From Acrocarpospora catenulata (lineage in GTDB: Bacteria; Actinomycetota; Actinomycetes; Streptosporangiales; Streptosporangiaceae): 64,000 nucleotides of DNA. Of the stretch, positions 49,815 through 58,467 are shown in pieces (positions within the stretch are counted from its first letter, which is position 1; the number at the start of each line of letters is the position of its first letter). Made by a program: the position numbers and the translations under genes. The notes beneath the pieces are model-generated. The model had not been told where the DNA came from, ran no database searches, and saw only the letters and a list, made by a program, of their open reading frames with translations. Where the stretch lies: the NCBI RefSeq assembly GCF_018476525.1, contig NZ_JAHCST010000005.1, forward strand, positions 1-64,000. Reading direction: 5' to 3'.

Positions 49815-51622
49815 AACACCACGGCTCGCATCGGAAGCTGCTCCTCGAACTCCCCGGCGCACCACCGTCCGGGCAGGTGGACGCGATCATCGTGCCGACG
49901 GTCCGGCCGGCCGCCTATCTGCGGGCCGCCGCCGGGCTGGCCCGCGAACTCGACTGCCGCCTGGTCGCCCTGTGCAGCGGCGACTGGACCTCCGCGGAAC
50001 GGCTGCGGAAGGACCTGCGGGAGGACGGCGTGCGTCTGCGGGCCTTCGATCTGCCCGCCGGATACGGCCACGCCTTCGCGACCTCGCGCCTGCTCCGCGA
50101 CGACGTCCTGGACCGTCGCGCCGACACCGCCGCCAAACGCAACCTCGGCCTCGCGCTGGCCCTGCGCGAGGAATGGCGGAACGTCGTCTTCCTCGACGAC
50201 GACATCGAGGTGGCCGACCCGGACGATCTGCGCCGCGCCACCGGGCTGCTCGACCGTTTCGAGCGGGTCGCGCTGGACGTGGGCGGTTTCCCCGACCATT
50301 CGGTCGTCTGCCATGCCTCCCTGATGACCGAGGGGGAGCAGGATCGTTTCGTCGGCGCGGGTGCGCTCGCGGTGCGTGTGTCGGAGAACACCCCTTTCTT
50401 CCCTTCGGTGTACAACGAGGACTGGCTTTTCCTGCTCCGCGACGGCGAACTGCCCGAACTGCCGGTGACCGGGCGGGCGGCCCAGCACGAGTACGACCCG
50501 TATCGTTCGCCGGTGCGGGCGATGACCGAGGAGTTCGGGGAGGTCCTCGGCGAGGGTCTCTACTGGTTGCTCGACGAGGAGCGCACGGTCAAAGGCGCCG
50601 GCACCCGTTTCTGGCGGGCCTACCTGGACTTGCGGAAACGCTTCATCGACGACGTGCTTGCCCGGCTCGGCCGCGCCACGTGGGAGGCCGCGCCGAGGGC
50701 GAAGTCGTCGCTGGAGGCCGCCCGTGCGCAGCTGTCGCGGGTGGACGCGGATCTGTGCACGGCCTATCTGGACGCCTGGGCCGAAGACCGGGACCTGTGG
50801 CGCGACCATCTCGACGCGGTCCTGGCCCGGAAGGTCGAACCGCTCACTCCGCCTCGCCCGCGCGACCAGGTCCCGGTCAGCCCCCGAAGGCCCGGCCAGG
50901 AGGCTCGCTGGGCGGGTTCGGGTGATTCGTCAAAAGAGTTCGTTTCGGAGATTCGCGGCCCGGGGGAGACCGACAGCGTAAAGATCAAGCGGGCTGCGGA
51001 CGAGGACCTGCCCGCGCTGGTGAAGGCGCTCGGGCAGCCGCACTATTTCGCTCACGCGCTCACGCGGCAACGCGAAGGCCATGGATTCCTGCTGGTCGCC
51101 TGGCAAGGCCTGACTGCCATCGGTCACATCTACGTCTGGCTCGCCGAAGCCGAAGAGGAGGAACTGCGGAAGGAACTGCCCGGCGTCCCGCTCCTCACCC
51201 ACCTGGAGTTGCACCCCGCCCACCGCAGGCGCGGTTTCGGAACCGCGCTCGTGCATCGGGCGGAACAAGAACTCATCGGCCGCGGCCACGATCATGTCGT
51301 GCTGGGTGTCGGCATGGACAATCACGCCGCGATGGCCCTTTACACCCGCCACGGCTTCCAAAAATGGAAGGAATCACCTATCGAGACATCCGATACCGTT
51401 TATGAAGATGACGGCACGGAAGTCCGAAATCGTGATAAATGCCTGATCCTAATCAAGCCCATTTCGGCTCATCCGTCCGAGTCGGGGCGAGTGGGGTACG
51501 CTGCTGAATCAGGCTCCCCACGAGTCGGAGGCCCGGATGAGGGCGGTTGCACGGCCGCGTCATGGTGGAACCCATCGGAAACTCCTTCAGGAGCCCAGCG
51601 CGACGATCCCGCGCGACGTTGA
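49811..51622 (+). CDS. glycosyltransferase-like protein fused to a GNAT acetyltransferase
   Basis: A 603-residue protein in two parts. Residues 1-370 look like a GT-A fold: VDAIIVPTVRPAAYLRAA, KRNLGLALALREEWRNVVFLDDDIEV with an Asp-rich metal motif, VYNEDWLFLL. Residues about 390-540 are a GNAT acetyltransferase (LTHLELHPAHRRRGFGTALVHRAEQEL is the acetyl-CoA site, GMDNHAAMALYTRHGF follows). The final 50 residues overlap the next gene and are probably unstructured. Codons in the last third of the GNAT part are less GC-rich than the rest. Acceptor and sugar unknown. Confidence 0.72.
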   Translation: MKHHGSHRKLLLELPGAPPSGQVDAIIVPTVRPAAYLRAAAGLARELDCRLVALCSGDWTSAERLRKDLREDGVRLRAFDLPAGYGHAFATSRLLRDDVLDRRADTAAKRNLGLALALREEWRNVVFLDDDIEVADPDDLRRATGLLDRFERVALDVGGFPDHSVVCHASLMTEGEQDRFVGAGALAVRVSENTPFFPSVYNEDWLFLLRDGELPELPVTGRAAQHEYDPYRSPVRAMTEEFGEVLGEGLYWLLDEERTVKGAGTRFWRAYLDLRKRFIDDVLARLGRATWEAAPRAKSSLEAARAQLSRVDADLCTAYLDAWAEDRDLWRDHLDAVLARKVEPLTPPRPRDQVPVSPRRPGQEARWAGSGDSSKEFVSEIRGPGETDSVKIKRAADEDLPALVKALGQPHYFAHALTRQREGHGFLLVAWQGLTAIGHIYVWLAEAEEEELRKELPGVPLLTHLELHPAHRRRGFGTALVHRAEQELIGRGHDHVVLGVGMDNHAAMALYTRHGFQKWKESPIETSDTVYEDDGTEVRNRDKCLILIKPISAHPSESGRVGYAAESGSPRVGGPDEGGCTAASWWNPSETPSGAQRDDPARR

Positions 51623-52631
51623 CGCGATCATCGTGCCCACGGTCCGGCCGGTCGACTACATCGCCAGGGCCGCGAAACTGGCCTGGCATCTGCGCTGCCC
51701 GCTGATCGCGCTGTGCAGCGGCCCCCAGGTGAACGCCACCCGCGTCGCGCGCGCCCTGACCGACCTGGACGTCGATTTCGTCGCCCTCGACCTGCCGCCG
51801 GTCCTGCCGCTGCCCGTGGCCGAGACCGCCGAACTGCTCGCCGGAACCCGGCTGGCCCACTCCGGCGACCTCGGCGCCAAACGCAACCTCGGCCTCATGC
51901 TGGCGCGCGCCGCCGACTGGCGACGGGTGGTCTTCCTCGACGACGACATCGAGGTGCCCGACCCCGAGGACCTGCGCCGGGCGGCGGGACTCCTCGACGA
52001 CCACGACGGCGTCGCCCTGCGGATCGAGGGATTCCACGACAACTCCGTCGTGTGCCACGCGCACCGCGACAACGGCGGCGCCCAGGACTCCTTCGTGGGC
52101 GCGGGCGCCCTGGCCGTCGCCGCCGACCGCACCGACGGGTTCTTCCCGGCCGTCTACAACGAGGACTGGTTCTTCCTGCTCGGCGAGCGTACGCTGCGCC
52201 CGCTGTCGGTGACCGGAATCGCGATCCAGCAGGAGTTCGACCCCTACTCCTCGCCGCAGCGCGCCGCCGGCGAGGAGTTCGGCGACGTGCTCGCCGAAGG
52301 CCTGTTCTGCCTGATCGACCAGGGCGCCACCATCCAGGACGCCGACCGCGCCTTCTGGCACGACTTCATCCGGGCCCGCCACGAGTTCATCCTGGACGTC
52401 CTCCACCGAGTCGCCCGCCGCACCGACGCCCGCCGCCTCCCGATGGCCCGCTCCCTGTACGCCGCCCTCACCCAGCTCCGCCACATCACCCCCGACCTGT
52501 GCACGGCCTACCTGACCCGCTGGCAACGCGACCGCGCCCGCTGGTCCACCCACCTGGCCACCCTCCCCTCAGGCATCCCCGCCGAACACGCCTTCGCCGA
52601 ATCCCACCGCGCCCTCCGCCGCTCGGCCTGA
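51537..52631 (+). CDS. second glycosyltransferase-like protein, tandem paralogue
   Basis: A 364-residue protein closely similar to the first part of its upstream neighbour: HGGTHRKLLQEPSATIPRDV, IIVPTVRPVDYIARAAKLAW, KRNLGLMLARAADWRRVVFL then DDDIEVPDPEDL, VYNEDWFFLLGERTL and a DLCTAYLTRWQRDRARW ending. It lacks the GNAT part. GGAGG at 51526-51530 supports the start although it lies 86 bases inside the upstream gene. Likely arose by tandem duplication. Likely a nucleotide-sugar-using enzyme; not matched to a numbered GT family. Confidence 0.7.
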   Translation: MRAVARPRHGGTHRKLLQEPSATIPRDVDAIIVPTVRPVDYIARAAKLAWHLRCPLIALCSGPQVNATRVARALTDLDVDFVALDLPPVLPLPVAETAELLAGTRLAHSGDLGAKRNLGLMLARAADWRRVVFLDDDIEVPDPEDLRRAAGLLDDHDGVALRIEGFHDNSVVCHAHRDNGGAQDSFVGAGALAVAADRTDGFFPAVYNEDWFFLLGERTLRPLSVTGIAIQQEFDPYSSPQRAAGEEFGDVLAEGLFCLIDQGATIQDADRAFWHDFIRARHEFILDVLHRVARRTDARRLPMARSLYAALTQLRHITPDLCTAYLTRWQRDRARWSTHLATLPSGIPAEHAFAESHRALRRSA

Positions 52632-52659
52632 CCCCGCGGGCTCGCTTCTTTCGCCGATC

Positions 52660-52676
52660 GACCCGCCGGGCGGGTC
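52660..52676. terminator. short hairpin between convergent genes
   Basis: GACCCGCC-G-GGCGGGTC is a perfect inverted repeat touching the stop of the leftward sulfotransferase gene, 29 bases after the glycosyltransferase stop. Confidence 0.55.
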
Positions 52677-53718
52677 AGTAGCCGAGGCGGGTGGACAGGT
52701 CGGTGATCAGGGGGAGGACGGAGGTGATTTTGGGCTCGTGGCGGCACCACTTGTTGGGGTCGGGGCGGGTTTGGGTCATGACGATGGGGAGTTCGGTGGA
52801 GTGCCAGGCGTCGGCGAAGGGGAGGTCGACGGTTTCGGCGATGTGGGCGAAGGTGGTGGCGGGGTCGGCTTTGACGTCCTCGTAGCGGACGAGGATGGCG
52901 TCGTCGGCGAGGGTTTCGGCGGCCTGGAGGACGGCTTGGTTGTGGGTGAGCCAGCTCAGGGCGCAGACCTCTTCGAGGCGTAGGCCGATCCAGTCCTCCC
53001 AGCCGGGGGGCAGGCTGAGGTTCCACCATTCCTTGCCCCAGGGGAAGACGTCGGAGTAGCCCTCGATGCGGAGCGGGACCGGCATGCGGTAGGAGAAGAA
53101 CATGCGGGGGTTGAGCCAGGCGTCCATCAGGGAGCCGATGCTCGACCGGGGGTCGCGGACCACGAAGACGTACTTGGCGTCGGGGAAGACCTCGCGCAGG
53201 AACGGCACGCGGAAGCAGGACTGGATGCTCTTCTCCACCAGGCGGATGCCGTCGGCCAGCTGGTCCGCGGTCGGGCGGGGGCCGCGGGGCGGGAAGCAGA
53301 ACGGGGTGATCTCGTCGAGTTCGTCGCCGTTGGGGGCGGTCGGCGGGCCTTCCGGCGGCACCTCGGGGAAGTGCTCCTTCAGGACGGCGAACGGCACGTC
53401 GTAGTAGTAGGGCCGGATGCCCTGGGCGCTCATGAAGTGCAGGAAGTCGAGTTTGTCGGCCATGGCCCACTCGACGCCGGGGCGGCGGCAGGCGGCCAGC
53501 AGTTCGTCCCGCAGGGTGGCGGCCAGTTCGGGGGTGGCGTCGGCGGCGGTCAGTTCGTTGGAGTGCCAGTCACGGGTGCTGGGGTGCAGGTGGCGCTCCC
53601 AGATGGGCTTGCCCTCGCGGCCGATGGTCCAGATCTGGTCGCTGCGCTCCAGCAGGCTGCGGACGAGGCTGGTGCCGGACCTCGGGTGGCCCACGATGAA
53701 AATCGGCTTGGTCAGCAT
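52675..53718 (-). CDS. sulfotransferase family protein
   Basis: A 347-residue PAPS-dependent sulfotransferase. IFIVGHPRSGTSLVRSLLER is the 5'-phosphosulfate loop and YVFVVRDPRSSIGSLMDAW the 3'-phosphate site. The long middle (TPFCFPPRGPRPTADQL) is typical of the Sulfotransfer_3 group. GAAGGGGA lies before the ATG at 53718. It lies 13 bases from the exporter gene in the same direction, so it may belong to the exporter transcript. Confidence 0.82.
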   Translation of the reverse strand: MLTKPIFIVGHPRSGTSLVRSLLERSDQIWTIGREGKPIWERHLHPSTRDWHSNELTAADATPELAATLRDELLAACRRPGVEWAMADKLDFLHFMSAQGIRPYYYDVPFAVLKEHFPEVPPEGPPTAPNGDELDEITPFCFPPRGPRPTADQLADGIRLVEKSIQSCFRVPFLREVFPDAKYVFVVRDPRSSIGSLMDAWLNPRMFFSYRMPVPLRIEGYSDVFPWGKEWWNLSLPPGWEDWIGLRLEEVCALSWLTHNQAVLQAAETLADDAILVRYEDVKADPATTFAHIAETVDLPFADAWHSTELPIVMTQTRPDPNKWCRHEPKITSVLPLITDLSTRLGY

Positions 53719-53731
53719 GGTCGTCCCCTTC

Positions 53732-55117
53732 TCACTCGGCCGGCCAGCGGGCGGCACGCAGATGGCGGTCGAACAGGCCGCCGATGGTGAGCAGCGCCTG
53801 CAGCGCCGCCAACCCGAGCACGGTCACGGCGACCGTGGTGAACTGCAGCGCGAGGCCGCCGGCCAGGGAGCCCAGCGGGGCGCCGACGCCGACGATCGTC
53901 ATGGTGGCGGCGATGGCCCGGCCGCGCCGCTCGTCCGGGGTCTGACGGAAGATCAGCAGGTCGACGAGCACCCGGAGCGCGGGCAGCGGCAGCGCCGCCA
54001 CGAAGAGCAGGAAACACACCCAGACCGGCCCGTACGGCAGGGCCAGCAGCGCGACCGCGACCGTCATCACGGTGGAGGAGGCGATCAGGAACCGGCCGGG
54101 GGTGAGCTTGCGGTGCAGGCGCGGGACCAGGACCGACCCGGCGAGCATGCCGAGCGCCGTGCCGCTGAGCGCGAGCCCGATCGTCCCGGCGGAGGCGCCC
54201 TCCAGCTGGAGCGCGACCACGACCACGAGGATCGCCGCCGTGACGCTGAAGTAGAAAACGCTGATCATCGCGAGCGCGGCCCGGATCGTCCGGTGCCCGA
54301 GCAGGTAGCGTACGCCGTCGAAGACGCTGGGGGCCTCCGACCAGACCCCGGCGCGGTCACCCTCGGCGGCCGGCTTGTTCGAGGGGGCGGCGACGGCGAC
54401 CGTGATCAGGGAGACCAGGAAGCCGATCGCGGCGGTGACGAACGGGTAGGCCCGGGAGAGCGCGAACAGGGCGCCCCCGATCGGCGGGCCGGCCAGCGCG
54501 GCGGCGGCGCCCCGCGCCTCTTCCTGGCTGAGCGCGCTGGTGAGCTGGGTGTTCGGCACGACGGCGCGGACCAGCAACATGCGGGCCGGCGCGCCGAACG
54601 CGGTGGCGGCGCCGAGCACGACCGCGACGGCGATCAGGTGCGGCACGGTGACCGCGGACAGGTACAGGGCGGCGGCGATCGAGCCGATGGAGACCACACG
54701 GGTGATCTCGGCGGCCAGCAGCACGCGGCGGCGGTCCCAGCGGTCGACGAGCACGCCCGCGGGTAACCCGGCGAGGATCACGGTGCCGACCTGGATGAAG
54801 CCGAAGAGGCCGGCCAGGGCCGGCGAACCGGTCAGCGCGAGGATCAGCAGGGGGTAGGCGACCTCGGCCGCCTCGACGCCCACGTTGGCGGCAGACCCCC
54901 CGGCCCAGAGCGCCTGGAACCGCCAGTTGCGCCGCAGCGGGACGGGAACAGCCTCGGTTTCACCGGCGGGTCCGACCTCGGGCCCGGCTGCGGCCGAGAG
55001 CGCGGCGGAGGGCGCGGCGGAGGGCGCGGCCGAATGCGTGGCAGCGGGCGCGGGGGAAGGCGTCTCAGGCTCGTCGCTCATGGAGCCGATCATGGCGACG
55101 CCTGGTGTGGCGGTCAT
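53732..55117 (-). CDS. MFS transporter, probable exporter
   Basis: About 461 residues. After a Pro/Ala/Ser-rich cytoplasmic N-terminus of some 60 residues come 12 likely membrane helices with the motif GVLVDRWDRRRVLLA between helices 2 and 3, as in MFS_3 multidrug exporters. The start is uncertain: ATG at 55147 would lie on the palindrome, so 55117 is used. Divergent from an ArsR-type regulator, a common efflux arrangement, and close to the biosynthetic operon, so it may export that product. Confidence 0.8.
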   Translation of the reverse strand: MTATPGVAMIGSMSDEPETPSPAPAATHSAAPSAAPSAALSAAAGPEVGPAGETEAVPVPLRRNWRFQALWAGGSAANVGVEAAEVAYPLLILALTGSPALAGLFGFIQVGTVILAGLPAGVLVDRWDRRRVLLAAEITRVVSIGSIAAALYLSAVTVPHLIAVAVVLGAATAFGAPARMLLVRAVVPNTQLTSALSQEEARGAAAALAGPPIGGALFALSRAYPFVTAAIGFLVSLITVAVAAPSNKPAAEGDRAGVWSEAPSVFDGVRYLLGHRTIRAALAMISVFYFSVTAAILVVVVALQLEGASAGTIGLALSGTALGMLAGSVLVPRLHRKLTPGRFLIASSTVMTVAVALLALPYGPVWVCFLLFVAALPLPALRVLVDLLIFRQTPDERRGRAIAATMTIVGVGAPLGSLAGGLALQFTTVAVTVLGLAALQALLTIGGLFDRHLRAARWPAE

Positions 55118-55138
55118 CCGTTCACTCTCTATGACATG

Positions 55139-55154
55139 TTCACTCATACGTGAA
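55139..55154. promoter_or_regulatory. candidate ArsR-type operator
   Basis: TTCAC, six bases, GTGAA: an inverted repeat with the arm-spacing usual for ArsR-family sites, in the divergent interval between exporter and regulator genes. Confidence 0.45.
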
Positions 55155-55209
55155 TGGTAACCCTGTGGAGTATGGTTGACGCAATGCTGAATGAGGAGGT
55201 TTTTGGTAA

Positions 55210-55809
55210 ATGGACGTTATCCGCCACGTCGACGACGTCGAGACGCTCAAAGCCCTGTCAGACCCGCTCCGCCTGGCGATCATGCGCTGCCTGATGCGCG
55301 ACCCCCGCGCCGCGCTCAGCGTCAAGGAACTCGCCCATGAGCTGGATCAGCCGCCCACCCGGCTCTACCGGCACATCAAGGTGCTGGAGAAGGTGGATCT
55401 CATCAGGGTCGCGAGCACCCGCGTGGTCTCCGGCATCATCGAGTACCAGTACCAGGCGGCCCAGCTGAGCCTGCGCATCAGCCGCGAACTGGTGTCGGAG
55501 CCGGGAAACAAGAACGAGCTGGCCGCCGCCATCCTGGCCACGCTCGACGACTTCCGGGCCCGCCTGCTGCGCGACGTCATGGCGGGGCGGCTGGGCCAGG
55601 AGAGAACATCGGAGGGTACAGACGGCAACGGCGCGGACGAGACGCCCGCGCCGCTGGTGATCGCGCTCGACAACGTGCTGCCCCCGGCGCGGGCGGTGGA
55701 GTTCCGCGCGCGCCTGGACGAGCTGGTTCAGGAGTTCAACGACCCGGAGGGCACCGAGGGCATCCCGATCGAGTTCCTGCTGATGATGTGGTCGCCGCGG
55801 AACACCTGA
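55210..55809 (+). CDS. ArsR-like winged-helix regulator
   Basis: A 199-residue regulator: LKALSDPLRLAIMRCLMRDP, LSVKELAHELDQPPTRLYRHIKVLEKVDLI form the DNA-binding domain of the ArsR/HTH_20 type. The C-terminal 100 residues form an effector domain with no Cys metal site, so a small molecule rather than a metal is the likely signal. GAGGAGG upstream of the ATG. Its last 82 bases overlap the end of the convergent DAHP synthase gene. Confidence 0.83.
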   Translation: MDVIRHVDDVETLKALSDPLRLAIMRCLMRDPRAALSVKELAHELDQPPTRLYRHIKVLEKVDLIRVASTRVVSGIIEYQYQAAQLSLRISRELVSEPGNKNELAAAILATLDDFRARLLRDVMAGRLGQERTSEGTDGNGADETPAPLVIALDNVLPPARAVEFRARLDELVQEFNDPEGTEGIPIEFLLMMWSPRNT

Positions 55810-57017
55810 TCCCGGTGCCGCACCATCCCGGCCACCCGGAACGCCAGTTCCAGCGACTGGGTGTGGTTGAGCCGGGGATCACAGGCAGTCTCGTACCGCC
55901 GGCCCAGATCCTCGGCCCGTACGCCGGCGCCGACGCACTCGGTGACGTGGCCGCCGGTGAGCTCCAGGTGGACGCCGCCCGGATGGGTGCCGAGGGCGTG
56001 GTGGACCTCGAAGAAGCCGCGCACCTCGTCCAGCACGGTGTCGAAGTCGCGGGTCTTGTGCCCGGACGCCGCCTGGTAGGTGTTGCCGTGCATGGGGTCG
56101 CAGACCCACACGACCCGCGCGCCCGAGGCGGTGACCTTCTCGACGAGGGCGGGGAGCCGGTCGCGGACCCGGTCCGCCCCCATCCGGATGACGAAGGTGA
56201 GCCGCCCGGGCTCGCGGTCCGGGTCGAGCCGGTCGATCAGGGTCAGCGCCTCGTCGCAGTCGACGCTCGGGCCGAGTTTCACCCCGATCGGATTGCCGAT
56301 CCCGGCGGCGAACTCGAGGTGCGCGCCGTCCAGCCGCCGGGTGCGCTCGCCGATCCACAACATGTGGCCGGACAGCCCGTAGTGCTCCCCGGTCCGGGAG
56401 TCCTTGCGGGTGAGGGCGCTCTCGTAGTCCAGGAGCAGGGCCTCGTGGCTGGTGTAGAACTCCGCCGCCCTGGACGCGGCGGTCGAGACGCCGCACGCGG
56501 GCACCTCGGCGTGACCGGCCGCCGTGAAGGCGCGGACCAGGTTCAGCGTGGTCGCGGCGGCGTGGTAGGCGCGCAGCAGCCGGGCCGGGTCCGGCTCCCG
56601 GGCCTCGGCGGTGAACGCCAGCCCGTTGACCGCGTCGCCGCGGTAGGCCGGCAGCGTCAGCCCGTTCCTGGTCTCGGTGGGCAGGGAGCGCGGCTTGCCG
56701 TACTGGCCGGCCAGGCGGCCGACCTTGACCACCGGCAGGCCGGTGGCGTGGACGAGCACGACGGCCATCTGCAGCAGCGTGCGCAGCGTGGCGTGCACGC
56801 CCTCCGCCGTGACGTCGGCGAAGGTCTCGGCGCAGTGGCCGCCCTGGAGCAGGAACGCCTCGCCCCTGGCCACCGCGGCGAGCCGCGCCTTCAGCTGGTC
56901 GCACTCCTTGGCCGGCACCAGCGGCGGCAGGTCGGCGAGGTCGGCGACGGCCGCGGCGAGCGCGTCGCGGTCCGGCCAGTCGGGCTGCTGGAGCGCCGGG
57001 AAGACCGCGCGCTTCAT
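55728..57017 (-). CDS. class II DAHP synthase (3-deoxy-7-phosphoheptulonate synthase)
   Basis: A 429-residue plant-type aldolase that condenses PEP and erythrose 4-phosphate, the entry to the shikimate pathway. Signature segments: FLLQGGHCAETFADVT, VKVGRLAGQYGKPRS, WIGERTRRLDGAHLEF, KLGPSVDCDEAL, VWVCDPMHGNTYQA, HLELTGGHVTECVG. It is shorter than the housekeeping enzyme (about 450-480 aa) and lacks much of its N-terminal extension, as do pathway-dedicated copies such as PhzC. It is the last gene of the leftward operon; ATG at 57017 overlaps the methyltransferase stop by 4 bases. Confidence 0.9.
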   Translation of the reverse strand: MKRAVFPALQQPDWPDRDALAAAVADLADLPPLVPAKECDQLKARLAAVARGEAFLLQGGHCAETFADVTAEGVHATLRTLLQMAVVLVHATGLPVVKVGRLAGQYGKPRSLPTETRNGLTLPAYRGDAVNGLAFTAEAREPDPARLLRAYHAAATTLNLVRAFTAAGHAEVPACGVSTAASRAAEFYTSHEALLLDYESALTRKDSRTGEHYGLSGHMLWIGERTRRLDGAHLEFAAGIGNPIGVKLGPSVDCDEALTLIDRLDPDREPGRLTFVIRMGADRVRDRLPALVEKVTASGARVVWVCDPMHGNTYQAASGHKTRDFDTVLDEVRGFFEVHHALGTHPGGVHLELTGGHVTECVGAGVRAEDLGRRYETACDPRLNHTQSLELAFRVAGMVRHRDQVFRGDHIISRNSIGMPSVPSGSLNS

Positions 57018-58003
57018 GATTTCGTGGCGACGAACAGGCGGCCGGTCGGGAACCGGTGGGCGCGGCACTCGGCCTGGGCGAACCCGGCGGCCGTGAACCG
57101 GTCCAGCCACTCCTCCTCACTGGGCAGCCGCACGCCCATGCTGCTGGCGTGCAGGTAGGTGAAGAGCGCGCTGAACCGCCGCTCCCGCTCGTCCGGCGCG
57201 TACGGCACGGCGTCGGTGATCGCCATGATCCCGCCGGGCCGCATCGCCTCGTGGCAGTTCTTGAGCACCAGGTCGAACACGTCGGCGTCCTGGATCACGT
57301 CGTGGAACACGAAACCGGCGTGGATGACGTCGGCGCCCCGCACCGGCGACGGGTCCTGGGCCAGCGACTCCACCGAGCGCTCCACCACCTCCAGCCGCTC
57401 CGCCAGCCCGGCCTCCGCGGCCCGCCGTCCGGCCTCCCGGCAGGCGTCGCCGCTGAGGTCGAGGGCGACACCGGTCGCCTCGGGCAACCGGCCGAGCAGG
57501 TCGATGAGCAGGCCCGCCGCGCCCGCGCCCAGGTCGACGATCCGGCGCGGCGCGACCGCGACGATGGTGTCGATCGCGGCCGGGTAGAAGCCCTTCGCCC
57601 CGATCCAGCGCGAGCTGACGGCCACGTGCCGGCCGTTCCTGCGGTGCGCCGCGGCCGCGCCGACCGGGTCGCGCAGGAACTCGGCGGCGTGCTCGATGAA
57701 GGGCCGGTTCGCGCCCAGCGACCAGGACAGGTACCCCGCCTCGTAGGTGCGGTCGGCGAAGTCGTCGCTCACCCGGAAGCGGCGCGGCGACTCCGTCCAC
57801 TCCAGCAGCCCGGCCGCGACCAGCGCCTCCAGGAACGAGGTGACGCCGTGCTCGGGCAGCTCCGCGGCCCCGGCCAGCTCGGCGGCCGACACCGTCGCGC
57901 CCGGCGTGAGCAGGTGGAATATCCCCAGGTTGTCCGCGATCTCCATCAGCGCCGCGACCGCGGCCAGGTCGGCCGCGATCTCACGGATGTTCGGCGTGCT
58001 CAT
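57014..58003 (-). CDS. SAM-dependent O-methyltransferase-like protein
   Basis: A 329-residue protein with an N-terminal dimerisation winged helix (LMEIADNLGIFHLL, ELAGAAELPEHGVTSFLEALVAAGLL) and a C-terminal SAM domain (RRIVDLGAGAAGLLIDLLGR). The arrangement is that of plant-type O/N-methyltransferases used in natural product pathways. The classical catalytic His of O-methyltransferases may be the one in HAGFVFHDVIQD. Overlaps RidA by 4 bases. Confidence 0.8.
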   Translation of the reverse strand: MSTPNIREIAADLAAVAALMEIADNLGIFHLLTPGATVSAAELAGAAELPEHGVTSFLEALVAAGLLEWTESPRRFRVSDDFADRTYEAGYLSWSLGANRPFIEHAAEFLRDPVGAAAAHRRNGRHVAVSSRWIGAKGFYPAAIDTIVAVAPRRIVDLGAGAAGLLIDLLGRLPEATGVALDLSGDACREAGRRAAEAGLAERLEVVERSVESLAQDPSPVRGADVIHAGFVFHDVIQDADVFDLVLKNCHEAMRPGGIMAITDAVPYAPDERERRFSALFTYLHASSMGVRLPSEEEWLDRFTAAGFAQAECRAHRFPTGRLFVATKS

Positions 58004-58467
58004 GACGGCTCCACTTCGACGATCATTTCGATTTCCACGGCCATGCCGAACGGGAGCTCCGCCACCCCGATGGCGGAGCGCGCGTGCCGGCCTTCGTCAC
58101 CGAACACCTCGGCGAGCAGCGCAGAGGCGCCGTTGATCACATCAGGGGTCCGGGTGAACCCGGGGGCGCACTTGACCATCCCGAAGAGCTTGACCACGCT
58201 CCTGATCCGGTCCAGGTCGCCGAGGTCGGCGCGGAGGCTCGCCAGCATGCACAGCGCGGTCAGCCGGGCCGCCTCCTGGCCCTGTTCCAGCGTCAACTCC
58301 CCGCCCACATGGCCGATCACCGGAATACCAGGATCCAGGTTCATGGGCACGTGCCCGGACACGAACACCAGGTCGCCCGACTGCTTGGCAGACCGGTAGA
58401 GGCCGGCCGGGCGCGGCACCTCGGGCAGGGTCAGGCCCAGCTCGGCCAGGCGCTTCTCGGCGCTCAC
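58000..58467 (-). CDS. RidA family protein (enamine/imine deaminase)
   Basis: A 155-residue RidA/YjgF-fold protein: FVSGHVPMNLDPGIPVIGHVG, LTLEQGQEAARLTALCMLASL and LFGMVKCAPGFTRTPDVING. The usual Arg of the active site region IRSVVKL is at a shifted position, so it may be one of the Rid subgroups lacking classical activity. RidA proteins remove reactive enamines made by PLP enzymes, fitting the class IV aminotransferase encoded upstream in the operon. AGGAG supports the GTG at 58467. Confidence 0.85.
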   Translation of the reverse strand: MSAEKRLAELGLTLPEVPRPAGLYRSAKQSGDLVFVSGHVPMNLDPGIPVIGHVGGELTLEQGQEAARLTALCMLASLRADLGDLDRIRSVVKLFGMVKCAPGFTRTPDVINGASALLAEVFGDEGRHARSAIGVAELPFGMAVEIEMIVEVEPS

